From positions 388,276-452,275 of the forward strand of contig NZ_SMFT01000002.1 of assembly GCF_004339025.1 (NCBI RefSeq): DNA of 64,000 nucleotides, in the 5' to 3' direction. Shown here piece after piece: positions 41,753-49,900 of the stretch. The DNA comes from Volucribacter psittacicida (GTDB lineage Bacteria; Pseudomonadota; Gammaproteobacteria; Enterobacterales; Pasteurellaceae). A program made the position numbers and the translations under genes. The notes beneath the pieces are model-generated. The model searched no databases and was not told the DNA's origin. It was given only the letters and a program-made list of their open reading frames with translations. Every line of letters begins with the position of its first letter. The stretch's first letter is position 1.

Positions 41753-41949
41753 AAAACATTCTCCAGATAAATCAAAAAAATACTTAAAGATAATACACCC
41801 TATAAGCACCCTTAGGCATATCTATGCCCAAAACTAGATTAGAGTAATTTACCTAGATTGACCATTATTTAAGGATTTATTTCTTTATTTTTTAATTATT
41901 TTTGATTGATAGTTTAAATCTATTATAGGTTGAAGATTTTGGCATAATT
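41753..41949. other. AT-rich spacer between recombinase and silent cassettes
   Basis: No gene is visible. A small inverted repeat (GGCATA, two bases, TATGCC at 41815-41828) lies in the presumed leader of the recombinase. No good match to a promoter consensus was found. Confidence 0.3.
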
Positions 41950-41964
41950 CTAGCGGAATTTTTC

Positions 41965-42003
41965 CTTACGCTGATGAAGGGTAATAAGCTGATCGAGTTG
42001 GCT
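41965..42003 (-). repeat. TRD-end repeat Q3 (cassette A)
   Basis: A 39-base block encoding QLDQLITLHQRK. It recurs at 45421-45459 (identical) and 44806-44844 (one mismatch) on the same strand, and inverted at 42980-43018 (two mismatches). In the two silent cassettes the similarity continues outward to AAAAATTCC. Confidence 0.88.
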
Positions 42004-42448
42004 AAAAAAGTGACCGATTTTTTGTTGTTCGAGTAGAGTTGGAATAAATATTGGCATTTTCATCATTTGTTTCCCTGATATTTCAGCAAATGTAGAACCC
42101 GCTCCATTTATTTCACCATAACGTTTTAACTGAGGTGTTAAAGAAAAAATAAAGTAACTATCAAGTTGAGTTTTATTAGGAACTATAGATTGAAAACCTT
42201 GATTGGTGCAACCTTCTTTAGCCAATATAGCTGTATTTCCTATACCTGCACGAGAAGTAAAAAGAATTGTTCCTACAGGCAATAAACGTGCAGAGCTTTT
42301 TTGCAATCCTAATAAAGTTATTTTCTTTTGGCTATTTGATATATAGATTTTACTTCCTATTTCTTGTGGAGAATACCAATTAATATTTCCATTCCAATAT
42401 TCATCAACTGTTGTACTTGGAGTACCACCTCCAATAATATCTGCCACT

Positions 42449-42478
42449 TCCCCCAACCTCCGCTGTTCCCAAGCGTCA
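42449..42478 (-). repeat. TRD-start repeat P3 (cassette A)
   Basis: A 30-base block encoding DAWEQRRLGE. The same block occurs at 45905-45934 and 45296-45325 (identical, same strand). A 28-base version with one mismatch lies on the other strand at 42513-42540. These are the likely crossover sites. Confidence 0.9.
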
Positions 42479-42512
42479 GTATTTATAAATAAGACAAGTT
42501 AATAAAAAGCTA

Positions 42513-42540
42513 ACGCTTGGGAACAGCGGAGGCTGGGGGA
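42513..42540 (+). repeat. TRD-start repeat P4 (cassette B, inverted)
   Basis: Inverted relative to the three other copies, with one mismatch (C for T). Together with P3 it forms a palindrome around a 34-base AT-rich centre. Confidence 0.9.
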
Positions 42541-42979
42541 AATACTTAACGAACGTAATGAACAGATTCCCGAAAATATTGAATATCCTTTAATGTCTTT
42601 CGTTCAAGATATTGGTGTAGTACCTAAAAGTGAACGTTATGATCGTAGTTTCTTAGTAAAAAATGCTCAAAAGAAATATAAGAAAACTGAATTTGGTGAT
42701 TTTATATACAGTTCAAATAATCTAGAAACAGGTTCAATAGGATTTAATCAAACTGGAAAAGCAGTTATATCTCCTGTTTATAGTATTTTTTATTCTAAAA
42801 ATGAGTATGAAAGCTTATTTGTTGGAATTATGGCTTTACGTAAAGAATTTATATCTAAAATGGTTAAATGTCGTCAAGGTGTTGTTTATGGTCAGTGGCG
42901 TATACATGAGTTGGACTTTTTAAACATTAGAGTTAAAGTTCCATCAAGTAAAGAACAAAGAAAAATTATTTTATTTTTC

Positions 42980-43018
42980 AACCAGCTCGATCAGCTTATT
43001 ACCCTTCATCAGCGTAAG
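42980..43018 (+). repeat. TRD-end repeat Q4 (cassette B, inverted)
   Basis: Inverted copy of the 39-base TRD-end block. With Q3 it makes the outer arms of a 1-kb inverted repeat enclosing both silent cassettes. Confidence 0.88.
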
Positions 43019-43040
43019 GAAAAATTCCACTAAATACCTA

Positions 43041-43090
43041 TAAAAAAGCCAAACTTATGATAGCTTTTAACTATTAAAGTTTGGCTTGAA
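43041..43090 (-). terminator. hsdM terminator
   Basis: Reading minus strand, AAGCCAAACTT pairs with AAGTTTGGCTT around a 20-base AT loop and is followed by TTTTTT. It ends the hsd operon and leaves the silent cassettes outside it. Confidence 0.85.
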
Positions 43091-43106
43091 AAATTAACAA
43101 GGTATT

Positions 43107-44705
43107 TTATTCTATTTCAACCCCTAATAATTTTAATTGCGCTTTAATTTCTTGCTCTAATTGGGCGATTTCTTGATTATCTTGTGCTAATTGTCGCATA
43201 ACCTCATTAAGATCGATTTCCTCCTCTTCCTCAAAGGTGTCTACATAACGGGGGATATTGAGATTGAAATCGTTCGCTTTTATTTCATCAAAATCGGCTA
43301 AATACGCATATTTATCCACATTTTGGCGAGCTTGGTAGGTTTGAATAATTTTATTAATATGTTGTTCTGAAAGGAAATTTTGATTTTTTCCCTTTTCAAA
43401 TTCATTAGAGGCATCAATAAATAAAATATCTTTATTGGTCTTATTTTTTTTCAATACTAAGATACAAGTTGGGATAGCCGCTCCAAAAAATAAATTTGCA
43501 GGCAAACCAATAACAGTATCAATATAATTTTTTTCAATTAAAACTTGACGAATATGCCCCTCTGCCGCCCCTCGGAATAAGACGCCATGTGGTAATACTA
43601 CCGCCATTGTGCCTTCATTATTTAAATGGTATAAGCCATGCAATACAAAGGCAAAATCCGCTTTGGATTTAGGGGCAAGTTTGCCATAGGCATTAAATCT
43701 TGGATCTTTCAGTTTGCTTTCATTATTATCCCAGTTAGCGGAATATGGCGGATTTGCCACTACTGCATTAAAGGTTCTTGGGCGGTCAATACCCTGAGCA
43801 TCAACGCCATCGGGCCAGTCGGATTCTAGTGTATTGGCATTTGACAAAGTCATATTAGAAAAACTTACGCCGTGCATCATTAAATTCATACGCGCTAAGT
43901 TGTAGGTGGTGGTGTTTAACTCTTGTCCGTAGAATTTAATTCGCCCTTGCTTTTTACCATCGGGTAATTGCTCGGATACAGTCAATAATAATGAACCTGA
44001 ACCACAAGTTGGGTCATAAACGCTAAAGACTTGATTATCTTTGGCGATATCAAGGGTAACAATTTTAGCAAGAATTTGGCTAACCGCATGGGGAGTATAA
44101 AACTCTCCGCCTTTTTTCCCTGCGTTAGCGGCGAATTTACCAATTAATTCTTCATAAATTTCGCCTAAAATATCCCGCCCTTTTTCATCTTTATACTGAA
44201 TATCGTTCACTAATAACACCACTTTATTTAAGGCTTTGGTGCGTTCATTAATGGAATTGCCTAAGCGTGAATCTCCTAGATTTAAATCATTAAATACCCC
44301 TCTAAAATCCTTGGCTGCCTCAATATTAATTTCTGTATTTTGGTTAAAACTATCAAAAATAGCTTGATAGTCGCTTGGGGCAATTTTATTTTGCTGGATT
44401 TTTTCTACCAACTGATCCCACATATGTTCAGGATTAATGGCATAACCTAATGCCGAAGCCATATCCTGCAAATAATCTTCTAAACCATCTTGCTCAACCG
44501 CTTTTTGATAAGCCTGTGTTAGGCTTTGTCCCTCTTTAACCTCAATAATATTGTTCTGGATTAAATATTGGGCTTGGTGTTCGGACAGATAGCGATAGAA
44601 AATAAAGCCGAGAATATAGTTTTTATATTCTTCCGCCCCCATATTGCCACGCAGTTCATTTGCCATAGCCCAGATTTGATTAGTGATTGTGGTTACTTTA
44701 CTCAT
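43107..44705 (-). CDS. hsdM: Type I restriction-modification methyltransferase HsdM
   Basis: HsdM methylates adenine at the site chosen by HsdS; two copies join one HsdS. The 532 residues have an N-terminal helical HsdM_N domain (residues 1-150, ITNQIWAMANELRGNMGAEEYKNYI). The N6-adenine methyltransferase core follows, with the SAM motif YDPTCGSGSLLL near residue 232 and catalytic NPPYSANWD near residue 318. The segment GGEFYTPHAVSQIL near residue 203 is standard for HsdM. The ribosome site is CGGAG. It is last in the operon, 46 bases after hsdS, the reverse of the usual hsdM-hsdS order. Confidence 0.96.
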   Translation of the reverse strand: MSKVTTITNQIWAMANELRGNMGAEEYKNYILGFIFYRYLSEHQAQYLIQNNIIEVKEGQSLTQAYQKAVEQDGLEDYLQDMASALGYAINPEHMWDQLVEKIQQNKIAPSDYQAIFDSFNQNTEINIEAAKDFRGVFNDLNLGDSRLGNSINERTKALNKVVLLVNDIQYKDEKGRDILGEIYEELIGKFAANAGKKGGEFYTPHAVSQILAKIVTLDIAKDNQVFSVYDPTCGSGSLLLTVSEQLPDGKKQGRIKFYGQELNTTTYNLARMNLMMHGVSFSNMTLSNANTLESDWPDGVDAQGIDRPRTFNAVVANPPYSANWDNNESKLKDPRFNAYGKLAPKSKADFAFVLHGLYHLNNEGTMAVVLPHGVLFRGAAEGHIRQVLIEKNYIDTVIGLPANLFFGAAIPTCILVLKKNKTNKDILFIDASNEFEKGKNQNFLSEQHINKIIQTYQARQNVDKYAYLADFDEIKANDFNLNIPRYVDTFEEEEEIDLNEVMRQLAQDNQEIAQLEQEIKAQLKLLGVEIE

Positions 44706-44751
44706 TTTATGCTCCGAAATAATAAAATTATTGACTTAAATTGTACGTGTA

Positions 44752-45984
44752 TTAAACAAACATTTGCTGTAATAAGGATTTTTTCTGTTTTTTCAGGTTA
44801 TCTAACTTACGCTGATGAAGGGTAATTAGCTGATCGAGTTGGCTGAAAAAGTGGCCGATTTTTTGTTGTTCAAAGATATTAGGTATTAAAAGATTAATAG
44901 TCATAAAATCACTAAAAGTAATATTTAATAACCCATCAGATCTTGCTCCTGAAGTTATTTTCTTTACTAGCTCTTTATCTAATAGTTTTGTTGCAAATAA
45001 GTATTCAATAAAAATTGGACTATTTTTATCTTTCATTTTAAAACTATGGTATACACGAGGAACAAGGGCTTGTTCATAGTCCTTTAATACAAAGACTGTA
45101 CCGTACTTTGCCAATTTTGAATTACCATGGTTATAAGATAATTCTCCTTTAGAGAGTAACGTATAGTTTTTTTGCTCTTTACCTGCAATGTTTCCAGAAA
45201 ATCTATCTCTTTGATCTAGCCAGCCTTTAGAAGCAGAAATGGTTAAGGTAGGTAAATCTGTAATTCCCCCATTTCCTTGTATTCTAATACTTATCTCCCC
45301 CAACCTCCGCTGTTCCCAAGCGTCAGTGAATTCTGGGAAGCGAATTTCAGGAAATTGGCTACCATTTTTAGGAAACATCTTTTGGAGTAAACTTTTTTTC
45401 AGTTTTTTGACGTTTTCTAACTTACGCTGATGAAGGGTAATAAGCTGATCGAGTTGGCTAAAAAAGTGACCGATTTTTTGTTGTTCGAGTAGAGTTGGAA
45501 TAAATATTGGCATTTTCATCATTTGTTTCCCTGATATTTCAGCAAATGTAGAACCCGCTCCATTTATTTCACCATAACGTTTTAACTGAGGTGTTAAAGA
45601 AAAAATAAAGTAACTATCAAGTTGAGTTTTATTAGGAACTATAGATTGAAAACCTTGATTGGTGCAACCTTCTTTAGCCAATATAGCTGTATTTCCTATA
45701 CCTGCACGAGAAGTAAAAAGAATTGTTCCTACAGGCAATAAACGTGCAGAGCTTTTTTGCAATCCTAATAAAGTTATTTTCTTTTGGCTATTTGATATAT
45801 AGATTTTACTTCCTATTTCTTGTGGAGAATACCAATTAATATTTCCATTCCAATATTCATCAACTGTTGTACTTGGAGTACCACCTCCAATAATATCTGC
45901 CACTTCCCCCAACCTCCGCTGTTCCCAAGCGTCATTAAAACCGGGAAATCTTAATTTAGGCACTTTTTGATTATTATTAGTCAT
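44752..45984 (-). CDS. hsdS: Type I specificity subunit HsdS, two TRDs (A and C)
   Basis: HsdS sets the DNA sequence recognised by the R-M complex. The 410 residues have two TRDs. TRD A spans about residues 18-187 (DAWEQRRLGEVADIIGGG to FFSQLDQLITLHQRK). TRD C spans about residues 221-392 (DAWEQRRLGEISIRIQG to FFSQLDQLITLHQRK). Each is followed by a conserved helix (LENVKKLKKSLLQKMF and LDNLKKQKKSLLQQMF) that forms the coiled-coil spacer. The near-exact repetition of border sequences in DNA is the substrate for domain swapping with cassettes A and B at 41950-43033. The start overlaps the rhuM stop by eight bases, with AAGGA upstream. Confidence 0.95.
   Translation of the reverse strand: MTNNNQKVPKLRFPGFNDAWEQRRLGEVADIIGGGTPSTTVDEYWNGNINWYSPQEIGSKIYISNSQKKITLLGLQKSSARLLPVGTILFTSRAGIGNTAILAKEGCTNQGFQSIVPNKTQLDSYFIFSLTPQLKRYGEINGAGSTFAEISGKQMMKMPIFIPTLLEQQKIGHFFSQLDQLITLHQRKLENVKKLKKSLLQKMFPKNGSQFPEIRFPEFTDAWEQRRLGEISIRIQGNGGITDLPTLTISASKGWLDQRDRFSGNIAGKEQKNYTLLSKGELSYNHGNSKLAKYGTVFVLKDYEQALVPRVYHSFKMKDKNSPIFIEYLFATKLLDKELVKKITSGARSDGLLNITFSDFMTINLLIPNIFEQQKIGHFFSQLDQLITLHQRKLDNLKKQKKSLLQQMFV
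44806..44844 (-). repeat. TRD-end repeat Q2 (second TRD of hsdS)
   Basis: Differs from Q1 and Q3 at one base (GTAATTAGC for GTAATAAGC in plus-strand reading). Confidence 0.85.
45296..45325 (-). repeat. TRD-start repeat P2 (second TRD of hsdS)
   Basis: Identical over 30 bases to P1 and P3. It encodes the second DAWEQRRLGE of the expressed HsdS. Confidence 0.9.
45421..45934 (-). repeat. 514-bp direct repeat, expressed copy
   Basis: This is the first TRD of the working hsdS. See 41965-42478 for the silent copy. Confidence 0.9.
45905..45934 (-). repeat. TRD-start repeat P1 (first TRD of hsdS)
   Basis: Identical over 30 bases to P2 and P3. It encodes the first DAWEQRRLGE of the expressed HsdS. 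Confidence 0.9.
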
Positions 45985-46990
45985 TTGATAATTCCTTTGT
46001 TTGGTGAATTAATTGATCAAAATCGGATTTAATCGGTTGAATTTTATTAAATTGCTGATATTCATCAAGGGCTTTTTGTTTTGCCATTTTTTGGCTTATT
46101 TTGCCTTTATCGGATAAGATTTGGTAGCGGTTAAATTGTAAAAAGGCATCAATACTTTCTGCAAAATCTTGCATTGAAAGCAAATTTTCTTCCTCTAATA
46201 ATCGTTCCACATAGTCAAAATAGGCGGAAATACTGCGTTCCAGTCGGCGTATTTCCTCGGTGGATAAATAATTTTTCGCTACAGTAACATCTGAGGATAA
46301 AACCCGTCCGTCAGGGGCATTTTTCCAACTGGTTAAGCCCATATTGGGTTGATCTTTGTCCGCTTTTTGATACACAATTTCAGCAGCGGTTTTGCCTGTA
46401 ATGGCATAATGAAATTTATTTTGTACGCTGGCATAAAATTGGCGTGTAATTTCTGCATTTTTATCGTAATCGTAGGAAATTTCGGCAAAAATATCGGTAA
46501 TTTGTTGCCAAACTCGTCGTTCGCTGGCTCGGATACTGCGAACGGTTTCCACCAATTCACGGAAATAATCCTTTCCGAAAACCCTTTCGCCTTGTTTCAT
46601 TCGCTCAACATCAATTTTAAAGCCTTTTTTAATGTATTCTTTTAAAATATCGGTCGCCCAAATACGGAATTTGGTGGCTTTTTGCGAATTCACTCGATAG
46701 CCCACAGAAATAATGGCATCAAGATTGTAATACTTTACGGCTTTGGTTTGAGTTTTTCCGATCATTGCACCGTGTTGAGTGGTATGTGCAATTTCTGCAA
46801 CAACCACTTTTTCATCTAACTCTTGGGTGTCAAAGATATTTTTAAGATGCCTTGAAATAGAAGTTCTATCCACATCAAAAAGCTGAGCAATGGCTTTTTG
46901 CGTTGCCCAAATGGTTTCTTCTTTGGCAAGTACTTCAATGGGGCTGTCATCGCCATAGAGTAAAAATTGGATTTCATTATGCTTTGCCAT
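45977..46990 (-). CDS. RhuM-family protein inside the hsd operon
   Basis: This belongs to the virulence RhuM family, named from a Salmonella pathogenicity island gene of unknown function and often found inside R-M loci. The 337 residues begin EIQFLLYGDDSPIEVLAKEETIWATQKAIAQLF-like sequence, followed by a helix-turn-helix-like DVDRTSISRHLKNIF near residue 40. YYNLDAIISVGYRVNSQKATKFRIWA near residue 87 is the KilA-N/Bro-like core. A helical C-terminal half follows. It has a strong AGGAGG site. It starts nine bases after hsdR and overlaps hsdS, so it is co-expressed. A role in regulation or phage sensing is only a guess. Confidence 0.88.
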   Translation of the reverse strand: MAKHNEIQFLLYGDDSPIEVLAKEETIWATQKAIAQLFDVDRTSISRHLKNIFDTQELDEKVVVAEIAHTTQHGAMIGKTQTKAVKYYNLDAIISVGYRVNSQKATKFRIWATDILKEYIKKGFKIDVERMKQGERVFGKDYFRELVETVRSIRASERRVWQQITDIFAEISYDYDKNAEITRQFYASVQNKFHYAITGKTAAEIVYQKADKDQPNMGLTSWKNAPDGRVLSSDVTVAKNYLSTEEIRRLERSISAYFDYVERLLEEENLLSMQDFAESIDAFLQFNRYQILSDKGKISQKMAKQKALDEYQQFNKIQPIKSDFDQLIHQTKELSND

Positions 46991-46999
46991 TGATGCCTC

Positions 47000-49900
47000 C
47001 TAATATTGGGTGAGTTTATCCGCTAATTGCCCAATAGCGTTGCGTAATGCAGTGCGGTATTTGATTTTACTAAGGGCTTGGACTTCGCTATCCGTTGCTA
47101 AAACTTGATAATGTTCAACCCCTTGATTAATTATCTTGGTAACTGCTTTGGTGTCGTCCAAATCCTGCTGCCCATATTGATGATGAGCAAATAATTGGCG
47201 TAACCCAGCGCTACTCACAATATCAGTAATGCCCCAATGATTGCGAAAATCGAGTAATTGCCGATCAAGAGTAATAGTACTTGCCTGCTCCAATACTTGA
47301 TTTAATTCGCCGTCTTTTAAGCGATAGTTGCCCTCAAAAGGTTCAGTTGGGTATTCTTTGTTAATAATGGCTTGGGTAGCTTGGCGAATTTTTTGTGCAT
47401 AGGCTAAATCCTCTAAGCCGTTGGCAAATTGTTCAATATTAGCTTTGGTTTGTGCCACTTGTTCGCTTTGTTGTTGATGGACTTGGTTAATTAATTGCTC
47501 AAGCAGTTCTGTGAGGTAATCGTAATTGACTCTGACATCTTTCACATGCGACATTCTTAGCTCAATTTCGGCTACGGGAATGTGTTTGATTTTGGCTAGA
47601 TGTTGCTTTAATTCTCCTGCTAACACTGTCGTCAAGTTTCTTTCTTGCGCCTCTGTCATGCCTAATTGTTCAATCAAAGCATCAGGGTTATCGTAATCAA
47701 AGCCTTCAATATATTCCCCAATTTGCTCTGGGCTATATTGTTTTAATTTAGCGATATGAATATTGTATTGACGCAGTTCCTCTAAGAACGTTTCCTTTTG
47801 ATTTTCACTTTTTGGCAATTCCATAAAAGGCTCTTGCTCGCTGTTTTTGCTTAACTCTGCCAAGGTTTCCACAATCTTTTTGGTTTCGGCTAAGACTTCA
47901 TTAAAAGGTTTTGCCAAAATACCGTCTTTCTGGTTAGTGCGTTTACGCTCTTCATCGGAAAGATGAGCGGAATTTTTATTGGCATAAATGGCAAGGGCTT
48001 CATTCATCAAGCGTTCGTTTTGTACTGGCCAACGGTAATTGATAATTTGTCCAAAGGGTTTTTCTTGCATATCGGCGATACGATTGGTGCGTGAATAGGC
48101 TTGAATTAAGCCTGCACCTTTTAAAATACGATCCACATAAAGGGTATTGAGTTCAGGGGCATCAAAGCCTGTCAATAGTTGATCCACCACTATCACTAAA
48201 TCAAGGTAGTTTTTATCTACACAGGTTTTATTTAAGCGACTCATCACATCTTGCGTATATTCCGAAACGCTGTCTAAGCCAAATTTGGTATTAAATTGTT
48301 GATTATAATGATCGATGGCACGATGTAAGGCTTGGTTGCTTTGGGTCATACTGTTGTTATTGCTGGTATTTAAACTAAAAGTAATGGCGACTTTTAACGT
48401 AAATTTTCCCAATTCCGACCGCACTTTATTGACTCGTACAAACTCATCAAAATAACGCATAGCCAAAGGCGTACTTGCTCCGCCACCGCTGACGTGAGTG
48501 GTTAATAAGGCGTTATATTTGCCATCATTGGAACGGTTACGCCAATTTTGAAAAATATCCTCCACTACTTTTTCTACGTGTTCAGGGGTTTCATCGTAAA
48601 AATTAGGGTGTAAACTGCGTTCAATTTTTTCCCCTTTGCTGATTTTGCGATTGCCCTCGCTTTTGCCAAATAAATCCGCTTGCTCAAATTCCTCTTGGCG
48701 AATGGCTTCTAGCTCTTGTTCAATTTTTTCATCGTTCCAATCAGGCTGTTCTTGCTTTAACAAGGCGCGCATATCTACGGTGCTTTTAAAATCCACTTTA
48801 AAGCCCAATACATTGCGATCGGCAATGGCTTCTCGAATGGTGTAGGCGTGTAATAGCTCGCCAAAAATATCTTCAGTGCGTAATCCTTTGGTGGTGTTGT
48901 CAAACATTGGCGTACCTGTGTAGCCTATCCAAACGGATTTTTTAAAGGCTGCCTGAATAAGTTCAAAGCCCTCACCAGCGGTAGAACGGTGGGCTTCGTC
49001 CACCACAAACACAATGCGTTTATCAGGGGCAACAAATCCTTTGGATTTCACCAATTTCAATAATTTTTGCACACTGGTAACAATAATATTGTTGCTTTTT
49101 TCCTTGAGTTTTTTGCGTAAATCTCGAGTATTGTTAGTATTTTGTACCGATCCCCAATTATCTTCATTATTATCGGGGTCATAGGCTTGATAATTTTCAA
49201 AAGTTTGTTTGGTTAGGGCAATGCGATCCACCACAAACACCACTTTATCCACGTTTGGCAAACGGCTTGCCAGCCAAGCGGTTTTAAAACTGGTAATGGT
49301 TTTACCGCTACCTGTGGTATGCCAAATATAGCCGAGCTTTTTATTGCTAAATTCAAAATCCCAAGGTTTCAGTTTATCTAATACCGCTTGGGTGGCATAA
49401 ACCTGATAAGGACGCATCACTTTGAGCATTTGTTTGTTTTTTGTGCCGTCCAAAATCATATAATTGGTTGCCATTTGATGCGCCATAGGAATACTCAGCA
49501 TTGAATTCGCAAACTCTTTCCAATGACGAACAACGGTATTATCGTTTTTGCGTTGCCAATTAAAGGCAAAATCTTTGTTAAATTTATCGGCGGTGGTATT
49601 TGCCATATATTTCACATTATTTGGTGCAACCGCCACTAAAATTTGTACCGTAGAAAAAATATCACGATATTGATTTTCTAACGCGTATTGGTGCATTTGG
49701 TTAAGTGCATCATTCACATCAACGGTATCTTTTTTCGCTTCAATCTGAATAATTGGCAAGCCATTGATTAATAAGGTAATGTCAAAACGTCTGTTTTGCT
49801 TACCTGCTATCGTTGCGGGGCGTTCAATTTGATTAACAATTTGATAAACCGTATCGCCTGCACCAATTTGTTTTTGATCGAATACCGTTAGAAATACATG

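Larger units (their letters stand above)
41965..42478 (-). repeat. 514-bp direct repeat, silent copy
   Basis: By eye it is identical to 45421-45934, same orientation, 3456 bases apart. It covers the TRD A coding region with its two bordering repeats. Identity ends exactly at the outer edges of those borders. Confidence 0.9.
41950..42479 (-). pseudogene. Silent hsdS cassette A (copy of the expressed first TRD)
   Basis: The frame encodes DAWEQRRLGE, the whole of TRD A and the closing FFSQLDQLITLHQRK, then ends EKFR and a stop. It is the same TRD that forms the first half of the expressed HsdS. There is no ribosome site or ATG; the only in-frame start is a TTG inside the repeat, with a stop at 42499-42501 upstream. 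The linker helix that follows HQRK in a working HsdS is missing. It is therefore a storage cassette or remnant, not a gene. Over 514 bases (41965-42478) I found no difference from 45421-45934. Confidence 0.85.
42506..43033 (+). pseudogene. Silent hsdS cassette B (different TRD, inverted)
   Basis: Reading plus strand after a TAA at 42503, the frame gives ANAWEQRRLGE, a TRD unlike A or C, and then FFNQLDQLITLHQRKEKFH and a stop. The TRD begins ILNERNEQIPENIEYP and contains SSNNLETGSIGFNQTG and GVVYGQWRIHELDF, ordinary for Type I recognition domains. No promoter or ribosome site is present before it; the first ATG (42593) lies inside the domain. It stands head to head with cassette A, 34 bases apart, and opposite to the expressed hsdS. 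It looks like a reservoir domain that could be inverted into hsdS. Confidence 0.85.

Noticed and set aside
41950-42456. Cassette A as an expressed gene starting at an internal TTG
   Set aside because: The TTG lies inside the conserved P repeat, no ribosome site precedes it, and the product would lack the TRD start and the spacer helix.
42593-43033. Cassette B as an expressed gene from the internal ATG
   Set aside because: It would start in the middle of the TRD, the domain is intact upstream of it, and there is no promoter or ribosome site.
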